NCBI GenBank assembly: GCA_932294295.1
Contig: OW028581.1
Location: 9,222,526 to 9,286,525, forward strand
Origin: Alitta virens
Lineage: Eukaryota > Annelida > Polychaeta > Phyllodocida > Nereididae
DNA length: 64,000 nucleotides
Reading direction: 5' to 3'
Below are positions 1 to 10,396 of the stretch, piece by piece (the first letter of the stretch is position 1; each line of letters begins with the position of its first letter). A model generated the notes under the pieces. It saw only the letters and a list, made by a program, of their open reading frames with translations, ran no database searches and was not told the origin of the DNA. Position numbers and translations under genes: made by a program.

Positions 1-97
1 CTAGTGCACAAATTTTACCATACTCCGCTATAGGTTGACCACCTAAAAATCTATATCTTAGACAATGCTTTTCAACGAGGAAGCATATTTGTTACTT
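1..97. other. left edge, no recognisable feature
   Basis: AT-rich sequence with no open frame of note and no visible similarity to the satellite that follows or to the 84-bp array. Nothing is called here. Confidence 0.5.
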
Positions 98-1009
98 GAT
101 TTATTAGAATGCACATGCCATAGTGACTAAACCTTTGAACTGAAAAAAGTCTAGAAAATCACATATTTGATTTGATGAAATTCACAGGCCGTTGTGATTT
201 GACCTGTTATCCTTCATTTGATGAAATTTACATTCATTGACATGATCTTAATGAACAATTCAGTTTTCAGAATTAAAATGTCACCAACTCACCACAATGC
301 TAATGCCAAAGTGACTAAACCTTTTAACTGAAAAAAGGCTAGAAAATCACACATTTGATTTGATGAAATTCACAGGTCGTTGCGATTTGACCTTTTATCC
401 TTCATTTGTTGAAATTCACATTCATTGACATGACATTTTAATTCCCGAAACTGAATTGTTCATTAAGATCACCGACTCGGTCGATTTATTAGGATGCACA
501 TGCCATATTTACTAAACCTTTGAACTGAAAAAAGGCTAGAAAATCTCACATTTGATTTGATGAAATTCACAGGCCATTGTGATTTGACCTTTTATCCTTC
601 ATTTGATGAAAATCACATTCATTGACATTATATGTTAATTCCCAAAACTGAATTGTTCATTAAGATCACCGACTCACTCGGTTTATTAGAATGCACATGC
701 CATAGTGACTAAACCTTTGAACTGAAAAAAGTCTAGAAAATCACACATTTGATTTGATGAAATTCACAGGCCATTGTGATTTGACCTTTTATCCTTCATT
801 TGATGAAATTTACATTCATTGACATGATCTTTATGAACAATTCAGTTTTCAGAATTAAAATGTCACCAACTCACCAGAATGCTAATGCCAAAGTGACTAA
901 AACTTTGAACTGAAAAAAGGCTACAAAATCACACATTTGATTTGATGAAATTCACAGGCCATTGTGATTTGACCTTTTATCATTCATTTGATGAAATTCA
1001 CATTCATTG
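98..1009. repeat. AT-rich satellite, 188/197-bp monomers
   Basis: The string aactgaaaaaa recurs at 138, 326 (start), 523, 720 and 908, giving spacings of 188, 197, 197 and 188 bp. Monomers share blocks such as tttgatttgatgaaattcac and gtgatttgacctttt. The two length classes differ in a 40-bp internal block that is present in opposite orientations (244-283 and 826-865 against 431-470 and 628-667). The last monomer is cut at 1009, where a retrotransposon tail begins. The sequence is unrelated to the 84-bp array to the right. No coding potential is seen. Confidence 0.9.
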
Positions 1010-1070
1010 TCTGTGTGTGTGTGTGTTATTGTTTAATGCCTCATCAGCACCTAAGTGGGCTATGTAGAGG
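1010..1070 (-). mobile_element. non-LTR 3'-end fragment at the satellite/array junction (tag 1)
   Basis: A short (TG)n tract is followed by ttattgtttaatgcc, then atcagcacctaagtgggc and tatgtagagg. This is the reverse complement of the 3' terminus of the larger retrotransposon at 31465-37904, ending in a (CA)n tail. It keeps about 8 bp more of the element than the tags inside the HORs and joins different array sequence, so it is a separate insertion or a rearrangement end point. No TSD is visible because the two flanks are unrelated (satellite left, array right). Confidence 0.8.
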
Positions 1071-1455
1071 TTCTTCTGGAGTGATTGGTGATTCTGGTGC
1101 AGTTTCAGCTTCTGTAACTTCTTCTGTCACAACTGCTTCTTCTCAAACATCCTTAGGATCTTCTTTGACTGGTGATGCTACTACAGATTCAACTTTGGTA
1201 TCTTCTTCTATCACAATGGCTTCTTCCACAACAGCCTCAGGTTCTTCTTTGACTGGTCATTCTGGTGTTATTTCAGCTTTTGCAATTTCTTCTGTAACAA
1301 TTGCTTCTTCACAATAGCCTCAGGTTATTTGATCGGTGATTCTGGTGCAGTGTCAGCATCAGTGGCTTCTTGTGTCACAACTGCTTCTTCCACAATAGCA
1401 TCAGGTTCTTCTTTGACTGGTGACTCTGTTGCAGTTTCTGTTTCTGTATCTTCTT

Positions 1456-1469
1456 CTGTCACAACAGCT
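1456..1469. repeat. TSD, left copy, short element (+)
   Basis: CTGTCACAACAGCT occurs here and again at 1702-1715, directly flanking the inserted element. Part of the motif is common in the array, but the exact abutment on both sides supports a 14-bp TSD. Confidence 0.75.
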
Positions 1470-1544
1470 GCCCTTGAAGGTCCTGGGCCTCCACGCGGCG
1501 AGGGTGTAAATGCTTAGGGCGAAGTCCAGTGGCTAAAACAGGAC
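1470..1544 (+). ncRNA. HDV-like self-cleaving ribozyme, diverged copy
   Basis: P1: 1470-1475 pairs with 1500-1505, with G.U at the expected cleavage site and one further U.G pair. P2: GTCCTG (1480-1485) pairs with CAGGAC (1539-1544). P3: GCC (1487-1489) pairs with GGC (1497-1499), enclosing loop TCCACGC. The catalytic strand GGCTAA is kept, with the catalytic C at 1533. P4 is shortened (GGGC/GTCC remains possible) and one of the two P1.1 G residues is changed to T. The fold was deduced by eye from the known nested double-pseudoknot order. Activity may be reduced or lost. Confidence 0.72.
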
Positions 1545-1668
1545 AGTGCGCATTGCACAACCTGCTCCAGCTATCCAACGCAGAGACACTTATTGATTTT
1601 TTGCATGCTTCTGGTTTCTACCACCAACTATGGATGATCATTCTTACCCTAGAAAGCCTCTACATAAC

Positions 1669-1701
<33 letters not shown>
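1470..1701 (+). mobile_element. short non-autonomous retroelement with ribozyme 5' end, copy 1
   Basis: A 232-bp insertion in the array. Its first nucleotide, G1470, immediately follows the TSD and is the same start point as the copy at 34851-35106. The 5' part folds as an HDV-like ribozyme. The 3' part (about 1575-1670) resembles the 3' end of the larger retrotransposon: translated, LIDFLHASGFYHQLW against IIDFLYASGFYYQI. It lacks the last roughly 45 nt of the family 3' end and finishes in (ACT)n. It contains no gene of its own and would depend on another element's reverse transcriptase. It is diverged from copy 2 (loop of P4 deleted), which suggests an older insertion. Confidence 0.82.

Positions 1702-1703
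<2 letters not shown>
1670..1703 (+). repeat. (ACT)n 3' tail of the short element
   Basis: About eleven ACT triplets at the 3' end of the inserted element, unlike the (CA)n and (CTAC)n tails of the related elements in this window. Confidence 0.85.
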
Positions 1704-1715
1704 GTCACAACAGCT
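1702..1715. repeat. TSD, right copy, short element (+)
   Basis: Second copy of CTGTCACAACAGCT; the array sequence resumes here in register. Confidence 0.75.
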
Positions 1716-1831
1716 TCTTCCACAACAGCCTCGGGTTCTTTCATTGGTGACTCTGATGCAGTTTCAGCTTCTGTAACTTCTTTTGTCACAATTGCTTCTT
1801 CCATAACAGCCTAAGGTTATTCTTTAACTGA

Positions 1832-1834
1832 TGT

Positions 1835-1876
<42 letters not shown>

Positions 1877-1908
1877 GTTTAACGCCTCATCAGCACTTGA
1901 GTGGGCTA
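1832..1908 (-). mobile_element. HOR tag 2: (TG)n + retrotransposon 3' end
   Basis: Tag with taacgcc/acttgag alleles. Its outer ends are atg from tttaactgatg and the tttgactggtg array motif, an imperfect 11-bp TSD. It lies only 574 bp before the next tag, so this HOR is strongly shortened. Confidence 0.8.
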
Positions 1909-2359
1909 TTTTGACTGGTGACTCTGGTGCAGTTTCAGCTTCTGTAAGTTTTGTCACAACTGCCTCTTCCAGAAATAGCATCAGGTTCTCCTTTGACTAG
2001 CGATTCTGGTGCTCTGTAACTTCTTCTATCACAACTGCTTCTTCCACCACTGTCTGCAGTTCTTCTTTGACTGGTGATTCTGGTGCAGCTTGAGCTTCTG
2101 TAACTGCTTCTGTCAGTATTGCTTGCTCCAGAGGTATTTGGTTCTTCCTAGACTGGTGAATCTGGTGCAGTGTCAGCTTCTGTAACTTCTTCTGTAACAA
2201 TTGCCTCTTTCACCATAGCCTCAGGTTCTTTGAATGGCGATTCTGGTGCAGTGTCAGCTTCTGTAGCTTCTTGTGTCACAACTGCTTCTTACACAATAGG
2301 ATCAGGTTCTTCTTTGACTGATGACTCTGGTGCAGTTTCAGCTTCTGTAACTTCTTTTG

Positions 2360-3088
2360 TCACAATTGCCTCTTCCATAACAGCCTAAGGTTATTCTTTA
2401 ACTGATGTGTGTGTTTGTGTGTGTGTGTGTGTGTGTTATTGTTTAACGCCTCATCAGCACTTGAGTGGGCTATTTTGACTGGTGACTCTGGTGCAGTTTC
2501 AGCTTCTGTAACTGCTTCTATCACAACTGCTTCTTCCACAACTGCCTTCAGTTCTGCTTTGATTGGTGATTCTGGTGCTGTTTCAGCTGCAGCAATTTCT
2601 TCTGTCACAACTGCTTCTTCCACAATGGAATAAGGTTCATCTTTGATTGCCAATTCTGGCGCAGTTTCAGCTTCTGTAACATCTTCTGTCACTATTGCTT
2701 GCTTCAGAACAGCTTCAGGTTCTTCCTTGACTGGTGAATCTGGTGCAGCTCGAGCTTCTGTAACTTCTTCTGTCACAATGGCTTCCTCCACAACAGTCAC
2801 AGGTTCTTCTTTGACTGGTGACTCTGGTGCAGTTTTCGCTTCTGTAACTCCTTCTGTCACAACTGCTTCTTCCACAATAGCATCAGGTTCTTTGACTAGC
2901 GATTTTGTGTTAGTTTCATTTTCTGTACGTTCTTCTGTCACTACTGCTTGCTCCAGAACAGCTTCATGTTCTTCTTTGACTGGTGAATCTAGTGCAGTTT
3001 CAGATTCTGCAAAAACTGCTTCTTTCACAACAGTTTCAGCTTCTCTAGCTTCTTCTGTCATGTACAACTGCTTCTTTAACAATAGCAT
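2360..3088 (-). other. longest minus-strand open frame in the array (242 codons), not called a gene
   Basis: It reads eight or so 28-residue acidic repeats with SPVK/SPIK motifs, then runs in frame through the retrotransposon tag, where it yields NNNTHTHTH, before stopping. It shows that the repeat stays open over about 0.7 kb on the minus strand and that the inserted tail is translatable. There is no promoter, splice structure or unique domain. The apparent start lies inside a repeat unit. Most likely a fortuitous or relic frame. Confidence 0.35.
2406..2472 (-). mobile_element. HOR tag 3
   Basis: taacgcc/acttgag alleles; short TG tract with one TTTG interruption; 1991 bp to tag 4. Confidence 0.8.
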
Positions 3089-4396
3089 CAGGCTCTTCTT
3101 TAACTGGTGATTCTGGTGCAGTTTCAGCTTCTGTAGCTTCTTCTGTCACATCTGTTTCTTCTTAAACATCCTCAGGATCATTTTGACTGGTGATGCTACT
3201 ACAGATTCAGCTTCGGTACCTTCTTCTATCACAACGGCTTCTTCCACAAAAGCCTCAGGTACTTCTTTGACTGGTGATTCTGGTGCTATTTCAGCTTCTG
3301 CAATTTCTTCTATAACATTTGCTTCTTCAACAATAGCCTCAGGTTCTTTGACTGGAGACTCTGGTGCAGTTTCAGCTTCTGTACCTTCTTTTGTCACAAT
3401 TGCTTCGTCCATAACAGCCTCAGGTTATTCTTTGACTGGTGAATCTGGTGCAGCTCGAGCTTCTGTAACTTCTTCTGTCACAATGGCTTCCTCCACAACA
3501 GTCACAGGTTCTTCTTTGACTGGTGACTCTGGTGCAGTTTTCGCTTCTGTAACTCCTTCTGTCACAACTGCTTCTTCCACAATAGCATCAGGTTCTTCTT
3601 TGACTAGCGATTTTGTGTTAGTTTCATTTTCTGTATGTTCTTCTGTCACTACTGCTTGCTCCAGAACAGCTTCATGTTCTTCTTTGACTGGTGAATCTAG
3701 TGCAGTTTCAGATTCTGCAAAAACTGCTTCTTTCACAACAGTTTCAGCTTCTCTAGCTTCTTCTGTCATGTACAACTGCTTCTTTAACAATAGCATCAGG
3801 CTCTTCTTTAACTGGTGATTCTGGTGCAGTTTCAGCTTCTGTAGCTTCTTCTGTCACATCTGTTTCTTCTTAAACATCCTCAGGATCATTTTGACTGGTG
3901 ATGCTACTACAGATTCAGCTTCGGTACCTTCTTCTATCACAACGGCTTCTTCCACAACAGCCTCAGGTACTTCTTTGACTGGTGATTCTGGTGCTATTTC
4001 AGCTTCTGCAATTTCTTTTATAACATTTGCTTCTTCAACAATAACCTCAGGTTCTTTGAATGGTGATTCTGGTGCAGTGTCAGCATCAGTGGCTTCTTGT
4101 GTCACAACTGCTTCTTCCACAATAGCATCAGGTTCTTTGACTGGTTACTCTGGTGCAGTTTCAGCTTCTGTACCTTCTTTTGTCACAATTGCTTCGTCCA
4201 TAACAGCCTCAGGTTATTCTTTGACTGATGACTCTGGTGCAGTTTCAGCTTCTGTAACTTCTTTTGTCAAAATTGCTTCTTCCATAACAGCCTCAGGTTA
4301 TTCTTTGACTGGTGACTCTGGTGCAGTTTCAGCTTCTGTAACTTCTTTTGTCACAATTGCCTCTTCCATAACAGCCTAAGGTTATTCTTTAACTGA

Positions 4397-4399
4397 TGT

Positions 4400-4440
<41 letters not shown>

Positions 4441-4483
4441 TGTGTGTTATTGTTTAACACCTCATCAGCACTTGAGTGGGCTA
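4397..4483 (-). mobile_element. HOR tag 4
   Basis: Private allele taacacc; two TTTG interruptions in the TG tract; 2081 bp to tag 5. Confidence 0.8.
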
Positions 4484-6477
4484 TTTTGACTGGTGACTCT
4501 GGTGCAGTTTCAGCTTCTGTAAGTTCTGTCACAACTGCCTCTTCCAGAAATAGCATCAGGTTCTCATTTGACTAGCGATTCTGGTGCTCTGTAACTTCTT
4601 CTATCACAACTGCTTCTTCCACCACTGCCTTCAGTTCTTCTTTGACTGGTGATTCTGGTGCAGCTTGAGCTTCTGTAACTGCTTCTGTCACTATTGCTTG
4701 CTCCAAAACAGTTTTTGGTTCTTCCTAGACTGGTGAATCTGGTGCAGTGTCAGCTTCTGTAACTTCTTCTGTAACAATTGCTTCTTCCACAATAGCATCA
4801 GGTTCTTCTTTGACTGGTGACTCTGGTGCAGTTTCTATTTCTGTATCATCTTTTGTCACAATTGCTTCTTTCACAACAGGTTCAGGTTCTTCTTTGATTG
4901 GTGACTCTGGTGCAGTTTCAGCTTGTGTTACTTCTTCTGTCCCGAACAGCTGCTTTTGCACAATCGCATCAGGTTCGTCTTTGATTGGTGATTCTGGGGC
5001 AGTTTCAGCTTCTGTAACTTTTTTTGTCACAATTGCTTCTTCCATAACAGCCTCGGGTTATTCTTTGACTGGTGACTCTGATGCCTGTTTCAGCTTCTGG
5101 AACTTCTTCTGTCATGGCTGCTTCTTCCATAACCTCGTCTGCTACAACTGCTTCCTGTACAACAGCCTCTGGTTCTTCTGGAGTGATTGGTAATTCTGGT
5201 GCAGTTTCACCTACCGTAACTTCTTCTCTCCCAACTGCTTGCTCCACAACAGACTAATGTTATTCTTTGACTAGCAATTCTGGTGCAGCTTCAGCTTCTG
5301 TAACTGCTTCTATCACAACTGCTTCTTCCACAACTGCCTTCAGTTCTGCTTTGACTGGTGATTCTGGTGCTGTTTCAGCTGCAGCAATTTCTTCTGTCAC
5401 AACTGCTTCTTTCACAATGGAATTAGGTTCATCTTTGATGGCCAATTCTGGTGCAGTTTCAGCTTCTGTAACATCTTCTGTCACTATTGCTTGCTTTAGA
5501 ACAGCTTCAGGTTCTTCCTTGACTGGTGAATCTGGTGCAGCTCGAGCTTCTGTAACTTCTTGTGTCACAATGGCTTCCTCCACAACAGTCACAGGTTCTT
5601 CTTTGACTGGTGACTCTGGTGCAGTTTTCGCTTCTGTAACTCCTGCTGTCACAACTGTTTCTTCCACTATAGCATCAGGTTCTTCTTTGACTAGCGATTT
5701 TGTGTTAGTTTCATTTTCTGTATGTTCTTCTGTCAGTACTGCTTGCTCCAGAACAGCTTTATGTTCTTCTTTGACTGGTGAATCTAGTGCAGTTTCAGAT
5801 TCTGCAAAAACTGCTTCTTTCACAACAGTTTCAGCTTCTCTAGCTTCTTCTGTCATGTACAACTGCTTCTTTAACAAGAGCATCAGGCTCTTCTTTAACT
5901 GGTGATTCTGGTGCAGTTTCAGCTTCTGTAGCTTCTTCTGTCACATCTGTTACTTCTTAAACATCCTCAGGATCATTTTGACTTGTGATGCTACTACAGA
6001 TTCAGCTTCGGTACCTTCTTCTATCACAATGGCTTCTTCCACAACAGCCTCAGGTACTTCTTTGACTGGTGATTCTGGTGCTATTTCAGCTTCTGCAATT
6101 TCTTCTATAACATTTGCTTCTTCAACAATAGCCTCAGGTGCTTTGAATGGTGAGTCTGGTGCAGTGTCAGCATCAGTGGCTTCTTGTGTCACAACTGCTT
6201 CTTCCACAATAGCATCAGGTTCTTTGACTGGTGACTCTGGTGCAGTTTCAGCTTCTGTACCTTCTTTTGTCACAATTGCTTCCTCCATAACAGCCTCAGG
6301 TTATTCTTTGACTGATGGCTCTGGTGCAGTTTCAGCTTCTGTAACTTCTTTTGTCAAAATTACTTCTTCCATAACAGCCTCAGGTTATTCTTTGACTGGT
6401 GACTCTGGTGCAGCTTCTGTAACTTCTTTTGTCACAATTGCCTCTTCCATAACAGCCTAAGGTTATTCTTTAACTGA

Positions 6478-6558
6478 TGTGTGTGTTTGTGTGTGTGTGT
6501 GTGTGTGTTTGTGTGTGTGTGTTATTGTTTAATGCCTCATCAGCACTTGAGTGGGCTA
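6478..6558 (-). mobile_element. HOR tag 5
   Basis: taatgcc/acttgag alleles; two TTTG interruptions; 1997 bp to tag 6. Confidence 0.8.
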
Positions 6559-8474
6559 TTTTGACTGGTGACTCTGGTGCAGTTTCAGCTTCTGTAAGTT
6601 TTGTCACAACTGCCTCTTCCAGAAATAGCATCAGGTTCTCATTTGACTAGCGATTCTGGTGCTCTGTAACTTCTTCTATCACAACTGCTTCTTCCACCAC
6701 TGCCTTCAGTTCTTCTTTGACTGGTGATTCTGGTGCAGCTTGAGCTTCTGTAACTGCTTCTGTCACTATTGCTTGCTCCAAAACAGTTTTTGGTTCTTCC
6801 TAGACTGGTGAATCTGGTGCAGTGTCAGCTTCTGTAACTTCTTCTGTAACAATTGCTTCTTCCACAATAGCATCAGGTTCTTCTTTGACTGGTGACTCTG
6901 GTGCAGTTTCTATTTCTGTATCATCTTTTGTCACAATTGCTTCTTCCACAACAGGTTCAGGTTCTTCTTTGATTGGTGACTCTGGTGCAGTTTCAGCTTG
7001 TGTTACTTCTTCTGTCGCGAACAGCTGCTTTTGCACAATCGCATCAGGTTCGTCTTTGATTGGTGATTCTGGGGCAGTTTCAGCTTCTGTAACTTTTTTT
7101 GTCATAATTGCTTCTTCCATAACAGCCTCAGGTTATTCTTTGACTGGTGACTCTGATGCCTGTTTCAGCTTCTGTAACTTCTTCTGTCATGGCCGCTTCT
7201 TCCATAACCTCGTCTGCTACAACTGCTTCCTGTACAACAGCCTCTGGTTCTTCTGGAGTGATTGGTGATTATGGTGCAGTTTCACCTACCGTAACTTCTT
7301 CTCTCCCAACTGCTTGCTCCACAACAGACTCATGTTATTCTTTGACTAGCAATTCTGGTGCAGCTTCAGCTTCTGTAACTGCTTCTATCACAACTGCTTC
7401 TTCCACAACTGCCTTCAGTTCTGCTTTGACTGGTGATTCTGGTGCTGTTTCAGCTGCAGCAATTTCTTCTGTCACAACTGCTTCTTCCACAATGGAATAT
7501 GGTTCATCTTTGATTGCCAATTCTGGCGCAGTTTCAGCTTCTGTAACATCTTCTGTCACTATTGCTTGCTTCAGAACAGCTTCAGGTTCTTCCTTGACTG
7601 GTGAATCTGGTGCAGCTCGAGCTTCTGTAACTTCTTCTGTAACAATTGCTTCTTCCACAACAGTCACAGGTTCTTCTTTGACTGGTGACTCTGGTGCAGT
7701 TTTCGCTTCTGTAACTCCTGCTGTCACAACTGCTTCTTCCACAATAGCATCAGGTTCTTCTTTGACTAGCGATTTTGTGTTAGTTTCATCTTCTGTACGT
7801 TCTTCTGTCACTACTGCTTGCTTCAGAACAGCTTCATGTTCTTCTTTGACTGGTGAATCTAGTGCAGTTTCAAATTCTGCAAAAACTGCTTCTTTCACAA
7901 CAGTTTCAGCTTCTCTAGCTTCTTCTGTCATGTACAACTGCTTCTTTAACAATAGCATCAGCCTCTTCTCTAACTGGTGATTCTGGTGCAGTTTCAGCTT
8001 CTGTAGCTTCTTCTGTCACATCTGTTTCTTCTTAAACATCCTCAGGATCATTTTGACTGGTGCTGCTACTACAGATTCAGCTTCAGTACCTTCTTCTATC
8101 ACAACGGCTTCTTCCACAACAGCCTCAGTTACTTCTTTGACTGGTGATTCTGGTGCTATTTCAGCTTCTGCAATTTCTTCTATAACATTTGCTTCTTCAA
8201 CAATAGCCTCAGGTTCTTTGACTGGTGATTCTGGTGCTGTTTCAGCCGCAGCAATTTCTTCTGTCACAACTGCTTCTTCAACAATAGCATCAGGTTCTTT
8301 GGCTGGTGACTCTGGTGCAGTTTCAGCTTCTGTACCTTCTTTTGTCACAATTGCTTCGTCAATAACAGCCTCAGGTTATTCTTTGACTGATGACTCTGGT
8401 GCAGTTTCAGCTTAAGTAACTTCTTTTGCCACAATTGCCTCTTCCATAATAGCCTAAGGCTATTCTTTAACTAA

Positions 8475-8537
8475 TGTGAGTGTGTTTGTTTGTGTGTGTG
8501 TTATTGTTTAATGCCTCATCAGCACTTGAGTGGGCTT
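8475..8537 (-). mobile_element. HOR tag 6, short-tract subtype
   Basis: The left end reads ctaatgtgagtgtg and the right end gggcttttt, with a very short TG tract. The same subtype recurs at tags 10, 11 and 23 together with the same neighbouring units. Confidence 0.8.
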
Positions 8538-10291
8538 TTTGGACTGGTGACTCTGGTGCAGTTTCAGCTTCTGTAACATCTTCTGTCACTATTGCTTGCT
8601 TCAGAACAGCTTCAGGTTCTTCCTTGACTGGTGAATCTGGTGCAGCTCGAGCTTCTGTAACTTCTTGTGTCACAACTGCTTCTTCCACAATAGTATCAGG
8701 TTCTTCTTTGACTGGTGACTATGGTGCAGTTTCTATTTCTGTATCATCTTTTGTCACAATTGCTTCTTCCACAACAGCCTCAGGTCCTTCTTTGATTGGT
8801 GACTCAGGTGCAGTTTCAGCTTGTTACTTATTCTGTCGCGAACAGCTGCTTTTGCACAATCGCATCAGGTTCGTCTTTGATTGGTGATTCTGGGGCAGAT
8901 TCAGCTTCTGTAACTTTTTTGTCACAATTGCTTCTTCCATAACAGCCTCAGGTTATTCTTTGACTGGTGACTCTGACGCCTGTTTCAGCTTCTGTAACTT
9001 CTTCTGTCGTGGCTGCTTCCTCCATAACCTCGTCTGCTACAACTGCTTCCTGTACAACAGCCTCTGGTTCTTCTGAAGTGATTGGTGATTCTGGTGCAGT
9101 TTCACCTACCGTAACTTCTTCTCCCCCAACTGCTTGCTCCACAACAGACTCATGTTATTCTTTGACTAGCAATTCTGGTGCAGCTTCAGCTTCTGTAACT
9201 TCTTCTATAACAACTGCTCCTTCCACAACTGCCTTCAGTTCTGCTTTGACTGATGATTCTGGGGCTGTTTCAGCTGCAGCATTTTCTTCTGTCACAACTG
9301 CTTCTTTCACAATGGAATTAGGTTCATCTTTGATGGCCAATTCTGGTGCAGTTTCAGCTTCTGTAACATCTTCTGTCACTACTGCTTGCTTCAGAACAGC
9401 TTCAGGTTCTTCCTTGACTGGTGAATCTGGTGCAGCTCGAGCTTCTGTAACTTCTTCTGTCACAATGGCTTCCTCCACAACAGTCACAGGTTCTTCTTTG
9501 ACTGGTGACTCTGGTACAGTTTTCGCTTCTGTAACTCCTGTCACAACTGCTTCTTCCACAATAGCATCAGGTTCTTCTTTGACTAGCGATTTTGTGTTAG
9601 TTTCATTTTCTGTATGTTCTTCTTTCACTACTGCTTGCTCCAGAACAGCTTCATGTTCTTCTTTGACTGGTGAATCTAGTGCAGTTTCAGATTCTGCAAA
9701 AACTGCTTCTTTCACAACAGTTTCAGCTTCTCTAGCTTCTACTGTCATGTACAACTGCTTCTTTAACAATAGCATCAGGCTCTTCTTTAACTGGTGATTC
9801 TGGTGCAGTTTCAGCTTCTGTAGCTTCTTCTGTCACATCTGTTTCTTCTTAAACATCCTCAGGATCATTTTGACTGGTGATGCTACTACAGATTCAGCTT
9901 CGGTACCTTCTTCTATCACAACGGCTTCTTCCACAACAGCCTCAGGTACTTCTTTGACTGGTGATTCTGGTGCTATTTCAGATTCTGCAATTTCTTCTAT
10001 AACATTTGCTTCTTCAACAATAGCCTCAGGTTCTTTGAATGGTGACTCTGGTGCAGTGTCAGCATCAGTGGCTTCTTGTGTCACAACTGCTTCTTCCACA
10101 ATAGCATCAGGTTCTTTGACTGGTGACTCTGGTGCAGTTTCAGCTTCTGTAACTTCTTTTGTCAAAATTGCTTCTTCCATAACAGCCTCAGGTTATTCTT
10201 TGACTGGTGACTCTGGTGCAGTTTCAGCTTCTGTAACTTCTTTTGTCACAATTGCCTCTTCCAAAACAGCCTAAGGTTATTCTTTAACTGA

Positions 10292-10314
10292 TGTGTGTGT
10301 TTGTGTGTGTTTGT

Positions 10315-10364
<50 letters not shown>

Positions 10365-10396
10365 GTTTAACGCCTCATCAGCAATTGAGTGGGCTA
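10292..10396 (-). mobile_element. HOR tag 7
   Basis: taacgcc/aattgag alleles; long TG tract with TTTG interruptions. First of three tags spaced exactly 2015 bp. Confidence 0.8.
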
